Made by a program: the position numbers and the translations under genes
NCBI GenBank assembly: GCA_024403035.1
Contig: JAKSSP010000009.1
Span: 1 to 50,468, forward strand
From: Mogibacterium sp.
GTDB lineage: Bacteria > Bacillota > Clostridia > Peptostreptococcales > Anaerovoracaceae
DNA length: 50,468 nucleotides
Direction: 5' to 3'
Shown here: positions 8,527 through 16,786 of the stretch, in pieces
How positions within the stretch are numbered: the stretch's first letter is position 1
Layout: the number at the start of each line of letters is the position of its first letter
Notes under the pieces: model-generated
Told to the model about the DNA's origin: nothing
The model's database searches: none
The model's input: only the letters and a program-made list of their open reading frames with translations

Positions 8527-10104
8527 ATGAAGATATGTTTAAATGACTGCCTCAAACTGGATGCGTTCAGACTGAGCCGCGTGGTAGCCTGCGCGGACGA
8601 GCTGGACAGACGCGTAAGATCCGTTTCGGTATTTGATGAGCAGGACGTGGACAGGGGCGTAGAGCGCAACGGCAAAGAAGCCCAGATGGTAATAACCCAT
8701 TTCTGGTCCATCAAGGATGACATTGATGCTCAAAAGAAGATCGTCTCGGGACTTGGCAGAAAGGGCATCAGCGCTCTTGTCATCTACCTCAACGAGGACG
8801 GCCTCGCAAAAGTGGATGACGGAGTCGTAAAAGCCGCTGAAGAGGTCAAGCTTCCTATCATCACTATAGATGACAACGGAACCATTACCTACAGCATGCT
8901 CATCGAGCATGTAATGGACAAGATACTCTACGACGAAAACTATTCCGACAACGTATTAAACAGCACAATGTTCCACCTCCTCAACTTCGAGAACTACAGC
9001 AGTTTTCCTGAAGCACTGAGAGAGGCGGCGCTGCAGAACAACTACCAGGTCGTTCTGATGACCGAGGAGTTCAACACGATCCTTACCGTCGAGACAAGAC
9101 ACCTTGTCAAGATCGAGGACGCGGTACATGCTGCGCGCAAGCTGGACGCTTTCACTATGACCGGCTTCACGCGTGTAGATATCGAAAGCGTTGTCACATA
9201 CTGGGGTTTCATAAACATCAAAGACAGCAGATACATACTTGTCATCGTCGATAACAACGACGATTACTCGGCTGCCGAAATGACAAAACTCGCCAGGTCG
9301 ATAGAGCTCGCCATAGGCATGTGGAAATACACGCCTGACAGAGACTCCAGGGCAGAATTCATCAAGTCCGCTGTGCGCGGGGATATCTCATTCTGCCACA
9401 CCCTGCTTGATGAATCAGGCCTGCGCGGCATGCAGTTCACCTGTGCTTTTTATATAAAGAACGCGGGCGAGGACGCTCCGGCTTTCCTGGAGATCATCTC
9501 GGACTACAAGATGAAAGCCGATTTCGGATTGCTTACGACCATAGAGTCCGGCGAGATCTACGGCATCGTGTATACGGAAGGCGGTCAGGACAGAGGCATA
9601 GAGGTCAAGAACGCCTGCCTCGAGATGTTCGACAGACTCAAATCCGTCAAAAAGGACGAAAGGGTATTCCATGTGACCGGTCTTGAGAGACTCGAGAGCT
9701 GCGTCGACGGATTCAAGATGATAAATAAGACCGCCAGATACATGGAGAAGGTCTTCCCGTTCAAGAGAGTTTTCTCTAAGTACGAGATCTCGATGGTGAG
9801 CGACTGCGTTTACATGCAGAGCGGTTCGCAGATGCAGCGCAAAATGTATCTCGACCTGCTTGAGCCATTCGAACGCGAAGTCTCGCAGAACAAGGGCAGG
9901 ATGCTCATCGATACGCTCTCTACATTCGTTCTCGACGCGGGAATGAACTCCGGCAGAACAGCCGAGTTCATGAACATCCACAACAACACGGTTCAGTACA
10001 GGCTCAAGAAGGCCAACGAGATACTCGGAGCAGAGATGACCGGAAACCGCGTTATCCCGGGACTGACTCTCGCGCTTGCTCTCAAGAGACTGGAGGAGGA
10101 TTGA
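8527..10104 (+). CDS. PucR-family transcriptional regulator
   Basis: A 525-residue protein with the layout of PucR/CdaR-type regulators: an N-terminal PucR ligand-sensing region (about residues 1-125), a central domain, and a C-terminal PucR-type helix-turn-helix (about residues 460-525). The motif AEFMNIHNNTVQYRLKKANEILG is the classic family signature. Relatives act as activators of purine catabolism or of other nutrient pathways; the effector here is unknown. GTCACGGAGAAAAG lies before the ATG. It follows ftsH by 24 bases and its stop is one base from the start of coaX, with which it is surely co-transcribed. This raises the possibility that it responds to pantothenate or CoA status. Confidence 0.85.
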   Translation: MKICLNDCLKLDAFRLSRVVACADELDRRVRSVSVFDEQDVDRGVERNGKEAQMVITHFWSIKDDIDAQKKIVSGLGRKGISALVIYLNEDGLAKVDDGVVKAAEEVKLPIITIDDNGTITYSMLIEHVMDKILYDENYSDNVLNSTMFHLLNFENYSSFPEALREAALQNNYQVVLMTEEFNTILTVETRHLVKIEDAVHAARKLDAFTMTGFTRVDIESVVTYWGFINIKDSRYILVIVDNNDDYSAAEMTKLARSIELAIGMWKYTPDRDSRAEFIKSAVRGDISFCHTLLDESGLRGMQFTCAFYIKNAGEDAPAFLEIISDYKMKADFGLLTTIESGEIYGIVYTEGGQDRGIEVKNACLEMFDRLKSVKKDERVFHVTGLERLESCVDGFKMINKTARYMEKVFPFKRVFSKYEISMVSDCVYMQSGSQMQRKMYLDLLEPFEREVSQNKGRMLIDTLSTFVLDAGMNSGRTAEFMNIHNNTVQYRLKKANEILGAEMTGNRVIPGLTLALALKRLEED

Positions 10105-10105
10105 T

Positions 10106-10921
10106 ATGCTGCTTGCAATAGACGTTGGCAACACAAACATCGTTCTGGGTGTATTTGAGGGCGATAAGCTGGTCGAGAGCTGGAGACTTGCTACAGACAA
10201 CAGGCGCTCAGCCGATGAGTACGGCACAATAATCGGATCGATGTTCAGACGCATCGATATAACCGAAAAGGACATCGATGACATCATCATCGCGTCCGTA
10301 GTACCTTCGCTGCTGTTCACGCTCGAGCACATGTGCCTGAAGTTCTACGACAAGAACCCTATAGTCGTGGAGCAGGGCATCAAGACCGGAATCAAGATAA
10401 AATACGAGAATCCGCGCGCTCTGGGAGCCGACCGTCTGGTAAACTCGGTCGCTGCTCACATAAGATACGGCGGCAACCTCATCGTCGTGGACTTCGGTAC
10501 GGCAACTACATTCGACTGCGTATCCGCTGACGGCACATTCCTGGGCGGAGCTATCGCGCCGGGCATGAAGACACAGGCGGCTGCTCTGTTTGATCACACC
10601 GCTAAACTGCCTAATGTAGACCTCGAGATCCCGGGTAAGTTCATTGCCAAAAACACATCCGAGGGCATGCAGTCCGGCCTTATCTACGGACATCAGGGCT
10701 TCACTGAGCACATGATCAGAGGCATGAAGAAGGAGATGAGCGAAGAGCTCGGCTGCAAGCCTGAAGACATCAAGGTCATCGCTACCGGCGGTATGGCTAC
10801 GATGGTCGAAAGCGGTGTCGACTGCATCGACGTGATCGACAGGAGGCTTACGCTGGACGGGCTGCAGATGCTGCACGAAAAGAACAAGGGCCTGAATAAA
10901 AAGAGGGTATTACAAGACTAG
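10106..10921 (+). CDS. coaX: Type III pantothenate kinase
   Basis: CoaX carries out the first step of coenzyme A synthesis (pantothenate to 4'-phosphopantothenate) and belongs to the ASKHA fold. The N terminus MLLAIDVGNTNIVLG carries the phosphate-1 loop (DVGNTN, residues 6-11). GADRLVN and VVDFGTATTFD are the family's further ATP and substrate motifs. ATGGMAT near the C terminus is the adenosine motif. The ATG at 10106 has GGAGGAGG in the end of the upstream gene; a longer in-frame extension inside pucR lacks family similarity. The length of 271 is a little above the typical 255-260. CoaX enzymes are feedback-resistant and need a monovalent cation. Confidence 0.95.
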   Translation: MLLAIDVGNTNIVLGVFEGDKLVESWRLATDNRRSADEYGTIIGSMFRRIDITEKDIDDIIIASVVPSLLFTLEHMCLKFYDKNPIVVEQGIKTGIKIKYENPRALGADRLVNSVAAHIRYGGNLIVVDFGTATTFDCVSADGTFLGGAIAPGMKTQAAALFDHTAKLPNVDLEIPGKFIAKNTSEGMQSGLIYGHQGFTEHMIRGMKKEMSEELGCKPEDIKVIATGGMATMVESGVDCIDVIDRRLTLDGLQMLHEKNKGLNKKRVLQD

Positions 10922-10925
10922 AAAT

Positions 10926-10974
10926 GTGCTTTTATAAGTCTGCCAGGCCCGCTCGGGCCGGACATATAAAACAC
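10926..10974 (+). other. Long imperfect hairpin between coaX and dus
   Basis: The 66-base gap folds into one extended stem. GTGCTTTTATA (10926-10936) pairs with TATAAAACAC with one bulge, then GTC pairs with GAC, and the tip is a perfect GGCCCG/CGGGCC (10946-10951 and 10954-10959) with a CT loop. No T-run follows, so it is a poor intrinsic terminator. dus begins 13 bases later without an obvious ribosome site, so the structure may affect dus translation or mRNA processing. Confidence 0.5.
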
Positions 10975-10987
10975 CACACATAACTAT

Positions 10988-11950
10988 ATGAATATAGGTA
11001 ATATTTCTTTTAATAATCCCTGGTTTCTCGCGCCGCTGGCTGGTTTTACGGATGCCGTCATGCGCACTCTGTGCGAAGAGCAGGGAGCCGCGCTGACATA
11101 TACCGAGATGGTCAGTGCCAAGGGCCTCTATTACGGAGGCAAAGGCACAAATGAACTCACGTATATCCCGGAAGGCGCGGGACCGACGGCCATCCAGATT
11201 TTCGGCAGCGAGCCGGATGTCATGGCATTTGCCGCGCGCGAGCTTGAAAGCCATCCAAACGTGATATTGGACATAAACATGGGTTGTCCGGTACCTAAAG
11301 TCGTAAGAAACGGCGACGGGTCGGCACTCATGAAGGATCCCGGTCTGGTACATGACATAGTAAAGGCGGTCACTGCCGCCACTAATAAACCTGTTACCAT
11401 CAAGATCCGCAAAGGATTCGATGAAAGCAGGACGAACGCCGTAGAAGTAGCTCTGGCAGCCCAGGAGGGCGGAGCCTCAGCCGTGTGTGTACACGGCAGG
11501 ACGCGAAGCCAGTACTACAGCGGAACAGTTGACAGAGGAATCATAAAGGACGTAAAAGACGCCCTTACGATACCTGTTATAGCAAGCGGCGACGTCACGG
11601 ACGCCGCATCCGGCATGAGTATGCTGGAAGAAACCGGCTGCGACATGGTCATGATAGGCCGCGGAGCGCTGGGCAATCCGTGGATATTCAGAGAACTCGA
11701 AGCCGCGTTCAAAGGCGAAGAGATACTGTCTCCTCCGACCGATGAAGAGCGCATCGCCATGATGATCAGGCATCTTGAGATGCTGTGCGGTCTCAAAGGC
11801 GAGCCTATAGGTGTCAAAGAGTTCAGAAAGTATATCGTTCGTTATACCAAGGGCATGCACGGCGCCGCTTCCATGAGGAGAAGGGCAAACGATACCGCAA
11901 GCCTTAAAGATATGAAGGAAGTCATAGAGATTGGCTGCAAGAAGGAATAA
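10988..11950 (+). CDS. dus: tRNA-dihydrouridine synthase
   Basis: Flavin-dependent enzyme that reduces uridines in tRNA D-loops. The family markers are LAPLAGFTD near the N terminus (FMN-binding), the catalytic loop NMGCPVPKV with Cys100 as general acid, KIRKG, VHGRTRSQYY, IASGDV and MIGRGALGNPWIF. It most resembles the DusB group, and at 320 residues it is of normal length. The first ATG at 10988 is used because the family's N-terminal motif follows directly, although there is no clear ribosome site; the preceding 60 bases form a long hairpin. The 3' end overlaps the start of the next gene by 20 bases. Confidence 0.94.
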   Translation: MNIGNISFNNPWFLAPLAGFTDAVMRTLCEEQGAALTYTEMVSAKGLYYGGKGTNELTYIPEGAGPTAIQIFGSEPDVMAFAARELESHPNVILDINMGCPVPKVVRNGDGSALMKDPGLVHDIVKAVTAATNKPVTIKIRKGFDESRTNAVEVALAAQEGGASAVCVHGRTRSQYYSGTVDRGIIKDVKDALTIPVIASGDVTDAASGMSMLEETGCDMVMIGRGALGNPWIFRELEAAFKGEEILSPPTDEERIAMMIRHLEMLCGLKGEPIGVKEFRKYIVRYTKGMHGAASMRRRANDTASLKDMKEVIEIGCKKE

Positions 11951-13256
11951 AAAAAGATCAATAAAGAGACTGCTGCTGACGGCTGTGCTTGTCATGGCGG
12001 TCTTTGTTTTGTCCGCATGTTCTACCTGGGACAGCTTCAGGGAGACATTCATAACGAAGCCGCAGAATGAATCCGTACCGACCATAACCATAGGTGTTAT
12101 AGAGCCTCAGACCGGAAGATACGAAGGCAAGGGCAGGGATGAGATCAAAGGCATAGAGCTGGCCAACAGCATATACAACAACGTCGATGGATATGATGTC
12201 AAACTGGTAAAGGTAGACACGCAGTCCACCGTAGCCGGCACTGAGACCGCCATACAGGCCCTCATAGAGATGCAGCCTGTTGCCATCATAGGCGCGGCAG
12301 GAGAGGCATCATCACTTACCATAAGTGACTACGTCGACAAGCCGCAGATACCGACTATCACTCCTTCAGCATCCAACCCGCTGATCACACAGAGAAGCAG
12401 GTACTACTTCAGGGCCAGCCTTACGGAATCCCAGATGGGAGAGGGCCTTGCGGAGTATGCCGCTGAGGAGCTGGGCTCCAGGAATATCGCGGTCATAAGC
12501 ATCAAGAATGACACATCCGCCTCCGTGCTGATCGACGGATTCGATGAGAGGATCAAGAAGATCGCCGGGAAGCGCAGCAATGCGATCGTCATGAATGAGG
12601 AGATACTGCCTAATGAAGAGGAGATGAAGCGGGCTCTGATGAAACTGAGATACAACGCTGCGGATGTGTGCTTCGTATCGATGGGCGCAGAGGAGATGGA
12701 CACGTTCTTCACGCTGGCTGAAGACATGGGCCTCGACGGCATAACATATCTCGGAACCAGAAGCTGGGGATACGAAGCGTTCATTTCCATGATGGACAGG
12801 CACAGGAATATAAAGGTGGTATTCCCTTACGAGTCCGTGCTGACAAAGAACGACGACACTTCAGACACATATACTGAAGAGGCGCAGAGATTCCAGATAG
12901 AGTATGCCAACAGATACGGCGCGGATGACGTCCCTAGCGGAAACGCCGCGCTCGGATACGACTCCTATCTGATCCTCATAAACGCGTTCCATAACGCTAA
13001 ATCCACAGAAGGCGCAGCGATCAGGACAGCGCTCATGGAGCTTGACGAACTTAAGTGCGCTACGGGTCTGTTCAGCTTCGACGATAACGGAAACGTAAAA
13101 AGAGCGGTCACGCTGTCGACCATAAAAAGCGGCAAGCCTGTAACAGAATATGTTACCAAAATAGAGGCTAAGGCCAAGGTCATCGAAGACATCGAGACCC
13201 TGAAGGAAGAAGAAAACAACAATAACGACTATGGAGCAAAAAATGGGTTACCTTGA
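11931..13256 (+). CDS. ABC-type substrate-binding lipoprotein (branched-chain amino acid type)
   Basis: Secreted lipoprotein of the periplasmic-binding-protein type I fold, resembling LivJ/LivK receptors. The start is TTG at 11931, with AAGGAAG about ten bases upstream inside dus; no ATG exists before the signal peptide. A basic N terminus (ARRNKKRSIKR), a hydrophobic core and the lipobox LSAC near residue 30 mark it for lipid anchoring. The mature part begins ITIGVIEPQTGRYEGKGRDEIKGIELA, the family's usual opening. No permease or ATPase genes of an ABC importer lie nearby, so it may serve a distant transporter or act as a sensor. It overlaps the following peptidase gene. Confidence 0.85.
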   Translation: MAARRNKKRSIKRLLLTAVLVMAVFVLSACSTWDSFRETFITKPQNESVPTITIGVIEPQTGRYEGKGRDEIKGIELANSIYNNVDGYDVKLVKVDTQSTVAGTETAIQALIEMQPVAIIGAAGEASSLTISDYVDKPQIPTITPSASNPLITQRSRYYFRASLTESQMGEGLAEYAAEELGSRNIAVISIKNDTSASVLIDGFDERIKKIAGKRSNAIVMNEEILPNEEEMKRALMKLRYNAADVCFVSMGAEEMDTFFTLAEDMGLDGITYLGTRSWGYEAFISMMDRHRNIKVVFPYESVLTKNDDTSDTYTEEAQRFQIEYANRYGADDVPSGNAALGYDSYLILINAFHNAKSTEGAAIRTALMELDELKCATGLFSFDDNGNVKRAVTLSTIKSGKPVTEYVTKIEAKAKVIEDIETLKEEENNNNDYGAKNGLP

Positions 13257-14676
13257 AAGGATAGACGCATATAAGGATGACATGCTGAAGACGCTGGCCG
13301 AGATCGTATCCAAGCCTAGCGTGAACGCGGAACCGGTAAAGACGGCGGACGGAGAAGTCTATCCGTTCGGACGGGGCGTGCAGGAAGCTCTCGAGTGCAT
13401 GCTGAAGATCGGCAAGGAAGAGGGCTTTGATGTCTACAATGATGAAAACTACGCCGGTCACATCGAATGGAAGTCGGAAAACGGCGGCAATGACTATTTC
13501 GGCATAGTAGGACACCTGGATGTTGTGCCTGTAGGCACAGACTGGACGACAGATCCGTTCACCATGGTGGATAAAGGAGACGGCTTTGTATACGGAAGGG
13601 GCACATCTGATGACAAGGGCCCGGTGGTAGCATGTCTTTATGCCATGAAGGCTCTGAAGTATGAAGGACTTGAGCCAAAGATGAACATCCGCCTCGTTCT
13701 GGGTCTCGATGAAGAGACGGGGCATATAAGTGCGGACCACTATACAGAGCACTGTGGACAGCCTTCGCTCGGATTCACTCCGGACGCGGATTTCCCGCTC
13801 GTCAACGGAGAACTTGGCATCATGATCTTTGAGCTCGCTCAGAAATTCAAGACAAAGCCGGCCAAGGACGAGATGCGTCTCACAAAGCTTGAGGGAGGCG
13901 TTGCTCCTAACGCGGTGCCGGCTTACGCAAAAGCCGTGGTGGCAGGCAGCAAAGAACATTATGATCTCATCAGCGACAGGGCCAAACTGTACGCTGAAGA
14001 AACAGGCTATAAACTGAAGACAAAAAAGCAAGGCACATCCCTCGTGATCGAGGCATTTGGACAGGCCGCTCACGGAGCGCATCCGGATCTCGGTCTCAAT
14101 GCCGTGAGCATACTCATGGACTTCCTCGGAAGGATCAGTTTCGCGAGCGAAGAGCTCAACGAGTTCATCGATTTCTATAACGAACACATAGGTTTTGACC
14201 TTCACGGTGAACGAATCGGGTGCTTCTTTGAGGATGAACCTTCCGGACCATTGATTTTTAACGTCGGAATGGCTAATATTAACGAGGACCTCGCGACATT
14301 GTCGATCAACATACGCTATCCGATCAAGTCGACGGATGAGCAGGTGATCTCAGGCATCGAGACCGTGCTTGAAGGCACGCGCATCGGGCTCGTGATGAGG
14401 GCGGTCCAGAAACCTATCCACTGCCACCGCGCAGATCCTATATGCCAGACATACATGAAGGCGTACAGGGACGAAACGGGTGACATGGAAACAGACGCCA
14501 TGATCATCGGCGGCGGTACTTACGCCAAGATGTTCAACAATATACTCGCTTTCGGGGCTGCGTTCCCTGATGACGAGAACACGATGCACCAGGCGGATGA
14601 GAAGTTCAGCATAGACTCGTTCATGAAGATGACCAGAATCTACGCCAGAGCGATCAAAGCCTTCTGCTTCGAATAA
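13243..14676 (+). CDS. pepV: M20-family dipeptidase (PepV/Sapep type)
   Basis: Zinc aminopeptidase of family M20 that fits PepV/Sapep, which cleave dipeptides with an N-terminal L- or beta-amino acid. The metal site is seen in VGHLDVVPVG (His and the catalytic Asp two residues on), GRGTSDDKGP (bridging Asp) and LGLDEETGHISADHY (general base and ligand glutamates), with a C-terminal HQADEKF histidine. ATG 13243 has GGAG six bases upstream and is preferred over the in-frame ATG at 13231, which has none. Either start overlaps the lipoprotein gene, so peptide or amino-acid uptake and dipeptide cleavage may be linked. The length of about 477 matches the family. Confidence 0.88.
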   Translation: MGYLERIDAYKDDMLKTLAEIVSKPSVNAEPVKTADGEVYPFGRGVQEALECMLKIGKEEGFDVYNDENYAGHIEWKSENGGNDYFGIVGHLDVVPVGTDWTTDPFTMVDKGDGFVYGRGTSDDKGPVVACLYAMKALKYEGLEPKMNIRLVLGLDEETGHISADHYTEHCGQPSLGFTPDADFPLVNGELGIMIFELAQKFKTKPAKDEMRLTKLEGGVAPNAVPAYAKAVVAGSKEHYDLISDRAKLYAEETGYKLKTKKQGTSLVIEAFGQAAHGAHPDLGLNAVSILMDFLGRISFASEELNEFIDFYNEHIGFDLHGERIGCFFEDEPSGPLIFNVGMANINEDLATLSINIRYPIKSTDEQVISGIETVLEGTRIGLVMRAVQKPIHCHRADPICQTYMKAYRDETGDMETDAMIIGGGTYAKMFNNILAFGAAFPDDENTMHQADEKFSIDSFMKMTRIYARAIKAFCFE

Positions 14677-14678
14677 GC

Positions 14679-14699
14679 GCCGCGTTGCGGCAATCTACA
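14679..14699 (+). repeat. Small hairpin repeat, copy 1
   Basis: GCCGC-GTT-GCGGC followed by AATCTACA, right after pepV and seven bases before the FMN riboswitch. A second copy at 16764-16784 has the same loop and a matching tail, while the stem bases differ in a pairing-preserving way. Function unknown. Confidence 0.45.
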
Positions 14700-14705
14700 A
14701 TAATC

Positions 14706-14830
14706 TGTTTCAGGGCGTGGTGAAAGTCCACACCGGCGGTGATCGCAGCCAGATCTGCGTAAGTCCGCGAGCCTCACGGCCGAACCGGTGAGAATCCGGT
14801 ACCGACGGTATAGTCCGGATGAGAGAAACA
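14706..14830 (+). promoter_or_regulatory. FMN riboswitch (RFN element)
   Basis: All conserved blocks of the RFN element are present in order: CAGGGCG-TGG-TGAAAGTCC, CACCGGCGGT, GTCCGCGAGCC, GAACCGGTG, AATCCGGTACCGACGGTATAGTC and GGATGAGAGAA. The closing P1 stem is TGTTTC (14706-14711) with GAAACA (14825-14830). FMN binding is known to switch off downstream riboflavin synthesis or uptake genes. Here the downstream gene is the riboflavin importer ribU, which fits. Confidence 0.96.
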
Positions 14831-14851
14831 TTGCAAGCTGTAATTGTGATG

Positions 14852-14879
14852 AATGGCCTTGACTCGTATCAGGGCCATT
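14852..14879 (+). terminator. Riboswitch expression-platform hairpin
   Basis: AATGGCCTTGA (14852-14862) pairs with TCAGGGCCATT (14869-14879), 11 bp with one G-U pair and a CTCGTA loop. It sits between the FMN aptamer and ribU. The bases after it (ATTAATG) are only partly T-rich, so termination may be weak. The ribU ribosome site is further on and not in the stem, so transcription control is more likely than direct blocking of translation. Confidence 0.65.
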
Positions 14880-14925
14880 ATTAATGCCTGACAGATTCCA
14901 CCAAAACACAAAGGAGGAATGTGTT

Positions 14926-15495
14926 ATGAACGAAAACAAAATGACAACAGCAAAGCTGGCAAAACTCGCGATGATGACGGCAGCATCTATAGTACTGGTA
15001 CTCCTCATCAATATCCCTTGGCCTGCGGCACCTTTCCTGGAATATGATCCGGCGGATCTGCCTATATATATAACGGCATTCGCTTTCGGACCATATGAGG
15101 GACTCATAGTGACGCTGATCGTATGCCTCATCCAGGCGTTCGGACTCGGCGGCAGCGGCCTCTACGGATTCATCATGCACTTTATCGCGACAGGCATAGT
15201 CGCCGTAGCCATCGGCACCATGTACAAGCGCAATAGAACAAAGAAGACTGCGATCAAGGCTCTTATAACAGGAGTGATAGTAACTACCGTTGTGATGTGC
15301 ATAATGAACATCCTTGTTACACCGGCATTCATGGGAGCTCCGAGATCAGCGGTCATCGCCATGATCCCGACTGTTATCATTCCGTTCAACCTGGTCAAGG
15401 CAGGCGTCAACTCGCTGCTTACGTTCATACTGTACAAGCGCATATCCGGATTGCTTCACGGAAGCGCTGAGACCGTTAAGAAAGAAGAGAATTGA
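14926..15495 (+). CDS. ribU: Riboflavin ECF transporter, S component
   Basis: Substrate-binding membrane subunit of an energy-coupling-factor importer for riboflavin. The 189-residue protein has about six hydrophobic spans. KLAKLAMMTAASIVLVLL at the N terminus contains the AxxxA-type helix of S components, followed by FLEYDPADLPIYITAFAFGP, a signature of RibU. The ATG at 14926 follows AAAGGAGGAATGTGTT, a strong site. The FMN riboswitch directly upstream supports the substrate assignment. The shared ATPase and T subunits (EcfA, EcfA', EcfT) are not in this window, as expected for group II ECF systems. It overlaps tsaE by four bases. Confidence 0.95.
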   Translation: MNENKMTTAKLAKLAMMTAASIVLVLLINIPWPAAPFLEYDPADLPIYITAFAFGPYEGLIVTLIVCLIQAFGLGGSGLYGFIMHFIATGIVAVAIGTMYKRNRTKKTAIKALITGVIVTTVVMCIMNILVTPAFMGAPRSAVIAMIPTVIIPFNLVKAGVNSLLTFILYKRISGLLHGSAETVKKEEN

Positions 15496-15926
15496 AGGAT
15501 TTCGGACACAGAAAACTGATCCTGAATAGTGAAGAAGACACACGGAAGCTGGGACATGAGATAGCGGAAGCGCTCGAACCCGGTGATGTCGTGGCTCTCA
15601 TAGGAGATCTTGGCACAGGCAAGACCGCGCTGACCAAATACATCGCGGAAGGACTCGGGATAACCGGGGAGATAAACAGCCCGACTTTCACCATCGTTAA
15701 AGAATACAGAAGCGGCAGGCTGCCTCTGTATCACTTTGACGTTTACAGACTGGGAAGCGGCGAGGAGCTTCTGGACATAGGCGCGGAAGAGATGCTTGAA
15801 GGTAACGGAGTCTGCGTTATAGAGTGGGCGGACATCGTCGCTGATGTTCTTCCTGATGACGCGTTTGCCGTGTGCCTTGAATACGGCGAAAATGAAGGCG
15901 AAAGGATAGCGGAGATACTGGAGTGA
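15492..15926 (+). CDS. tsaE: tRNA t6A biosynthesis ATPase TsaE
   Basis: P-loop ATPase that, with TsaB and TsaD, completes N6-threonylcarbamoyladenosine at A37 of ANN-decoding tRNAs. Walker A is GDLGTGKT at residues 38-45, followed by SPTFTIVKEY and LYHFDVYRL, both TsaE signatures, and VIEWAD near the C terminus. The start is TTG 15492 inside the last codons of ribU (TTGA overlap). At 144 residues it is of normal length. It begins a tsaE-tsaB-rimI-tsaD run in the order seen in Bacillus (ydiB-ydiC-ydiD-ydiE). Confidence 0.95.
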   Translation: MKDFGHRKLILNSEEDTRKLGHEIAEALEPGDVVALIGDLGTGKTALTKYIAEGLGITGEINSPTFTIVKEYRSGRLPLYHFDVYRLGSGEELLDIGAEEMLEGNGVCVIEWADIVADVLPDDAFAVCLEYGENEGERIAEILE

Positions 15927-16747
15927 ATATACTTGCTATCGAGACAACAGGTAAATACGGATCGGCATCTGTCATAAACGAGGCGGGCGAGGTATTCAGC
16001 GCGATATCGACTGAAGAGATGAACCACCTCAAAGGCATGATGATACTGATCGATGAAGCGATACGCGAAGCCGGCATCGATAAGAGCGAGCTTACGCATA
16101 TCGCCGCTTCTGTTGGCCCGGGATCGTTCACGGGCATAAGGATAGGCGTTGTTACAGCAAGAGTAATGGCTCAGATGCTTGGTCTGCCTTGCATTTCCGT
16201 TTCATCACTTGAAGCGATGGCTGAGAGAGTGCTTGATGCCGCGGTATCCGCAGGATCACTTTATGTTGTGCCTGTAATCAACGCCAGAAGGCATCAGACT
16301 TACGCAGGTGTCTGGGAGGCAGAGTTCACCTCGGATTATGAGCATAAGGCTCTCTGTCTTGTCATGGAAGAGAAGCAGTACATGATAGAAGAGCTGCTTG
16401 CGGAACTGTCATCTAAGATCGCGAAACTTGAAGCTGAGGCTTCCGGAAGAGCGCAGTCCTTAAAGGACCTGCTGGGCAGCGCAGTCTTTTTTACAGGTGA
16501 CGGGATCGATGCGTATATGGAAATAATCGAAAGTTCGCTGCCTGAGGGTATATATGCGTTCGCAGGCGAAGATCTTAGATATCAGCATGCTGAGAGCGTC
16601 GCAAGAATAGCGCTCAGAAAAGCCAAAGCAGGCAAGGTGCTCGGATACAACGAGCTGATGCCGGAATACATGAGGCTTGCTGAGGCCGAGCAGCGTCTCA
16701 AGGCGGGCACGCTGAGCGACAGGATCAGAAAACCGGTGCAGATATAA
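15923..16747 (+). CDS. tsaB: tRNA t6A biosynthesis protein TsaB
   Basis: TsaB is the ASKHA-fold scaffold that pairs with TsaD in the t6A synthase. The opening ILAIETTGKYGSASVINEAGE and the block SVGPGSFTGIRIGVVTAR are its trademark motifs. The GTG start at 15923 overlaps the tsaE stop (GTGA). At 274 residues it is slightly longer than the 230-residue Bacillus and E. coli proteins; the extra length is in the C-terminal half (about residues 150-205), which is poorly conserved in the family. It is separated from rimI by 39 bases that carry a small hairpin repeat. Confidence 0.94.
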   Translation: MNILAIETTGKYGSASVINEAGEVFSAISTEEMNHLKGMMILIDEAIREAGIDKSELTHIAASVGPGSFTGIRIGVVTARVMAQMLGLPCISVSSLEAMAERVLDAAVSAGSLYVVPVINARRHQTYAGVWEAEFTSDYEHKALCLVMEEKQYMIEELLAELSSKIAKLEAEASGRAQSLKDLLGSAVFFTGDGIDAYMEIIESSLPEGIYAFAGEDLRYQHAESVARIALRKAKAGKVLGYNELMPEYMRLAEAEQRLKAGTLSDRIRKPVQI

Positions 16748-16763
16748 GGCTTTCTGTGAAATA

Positions 16764-16784
16764 GCGGCGTTGCCGCAATGTAGA
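16764..16784 (+). repeat. Small hairpin repeat, copy 2
   Basis: GCGGC-GTT-GCCGC followed by AATGTAGA, ending two bases before the rimI ATG. It shares loop and tail pattern with the copy at 14679-14699. rimI has no visible ribosome site between this hairpin and its start. Confidence 0.45.
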
Positions 16785-16786
16785 CT

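Noticed and set aside
9415-10332. A 305-codon open frame on the minus strand across pucR and coaX
   Set aside because: It lies antisense to two clear genes, has no family features, and its composition is the reverse of their codon bias.
13180-14205. A 341-codon open frame on the minus strand across the lipoprotein and pepV genes
   Set aside because: Antisense to pepV with its intact metal motifs; no recognisable domain and no ribosome site.
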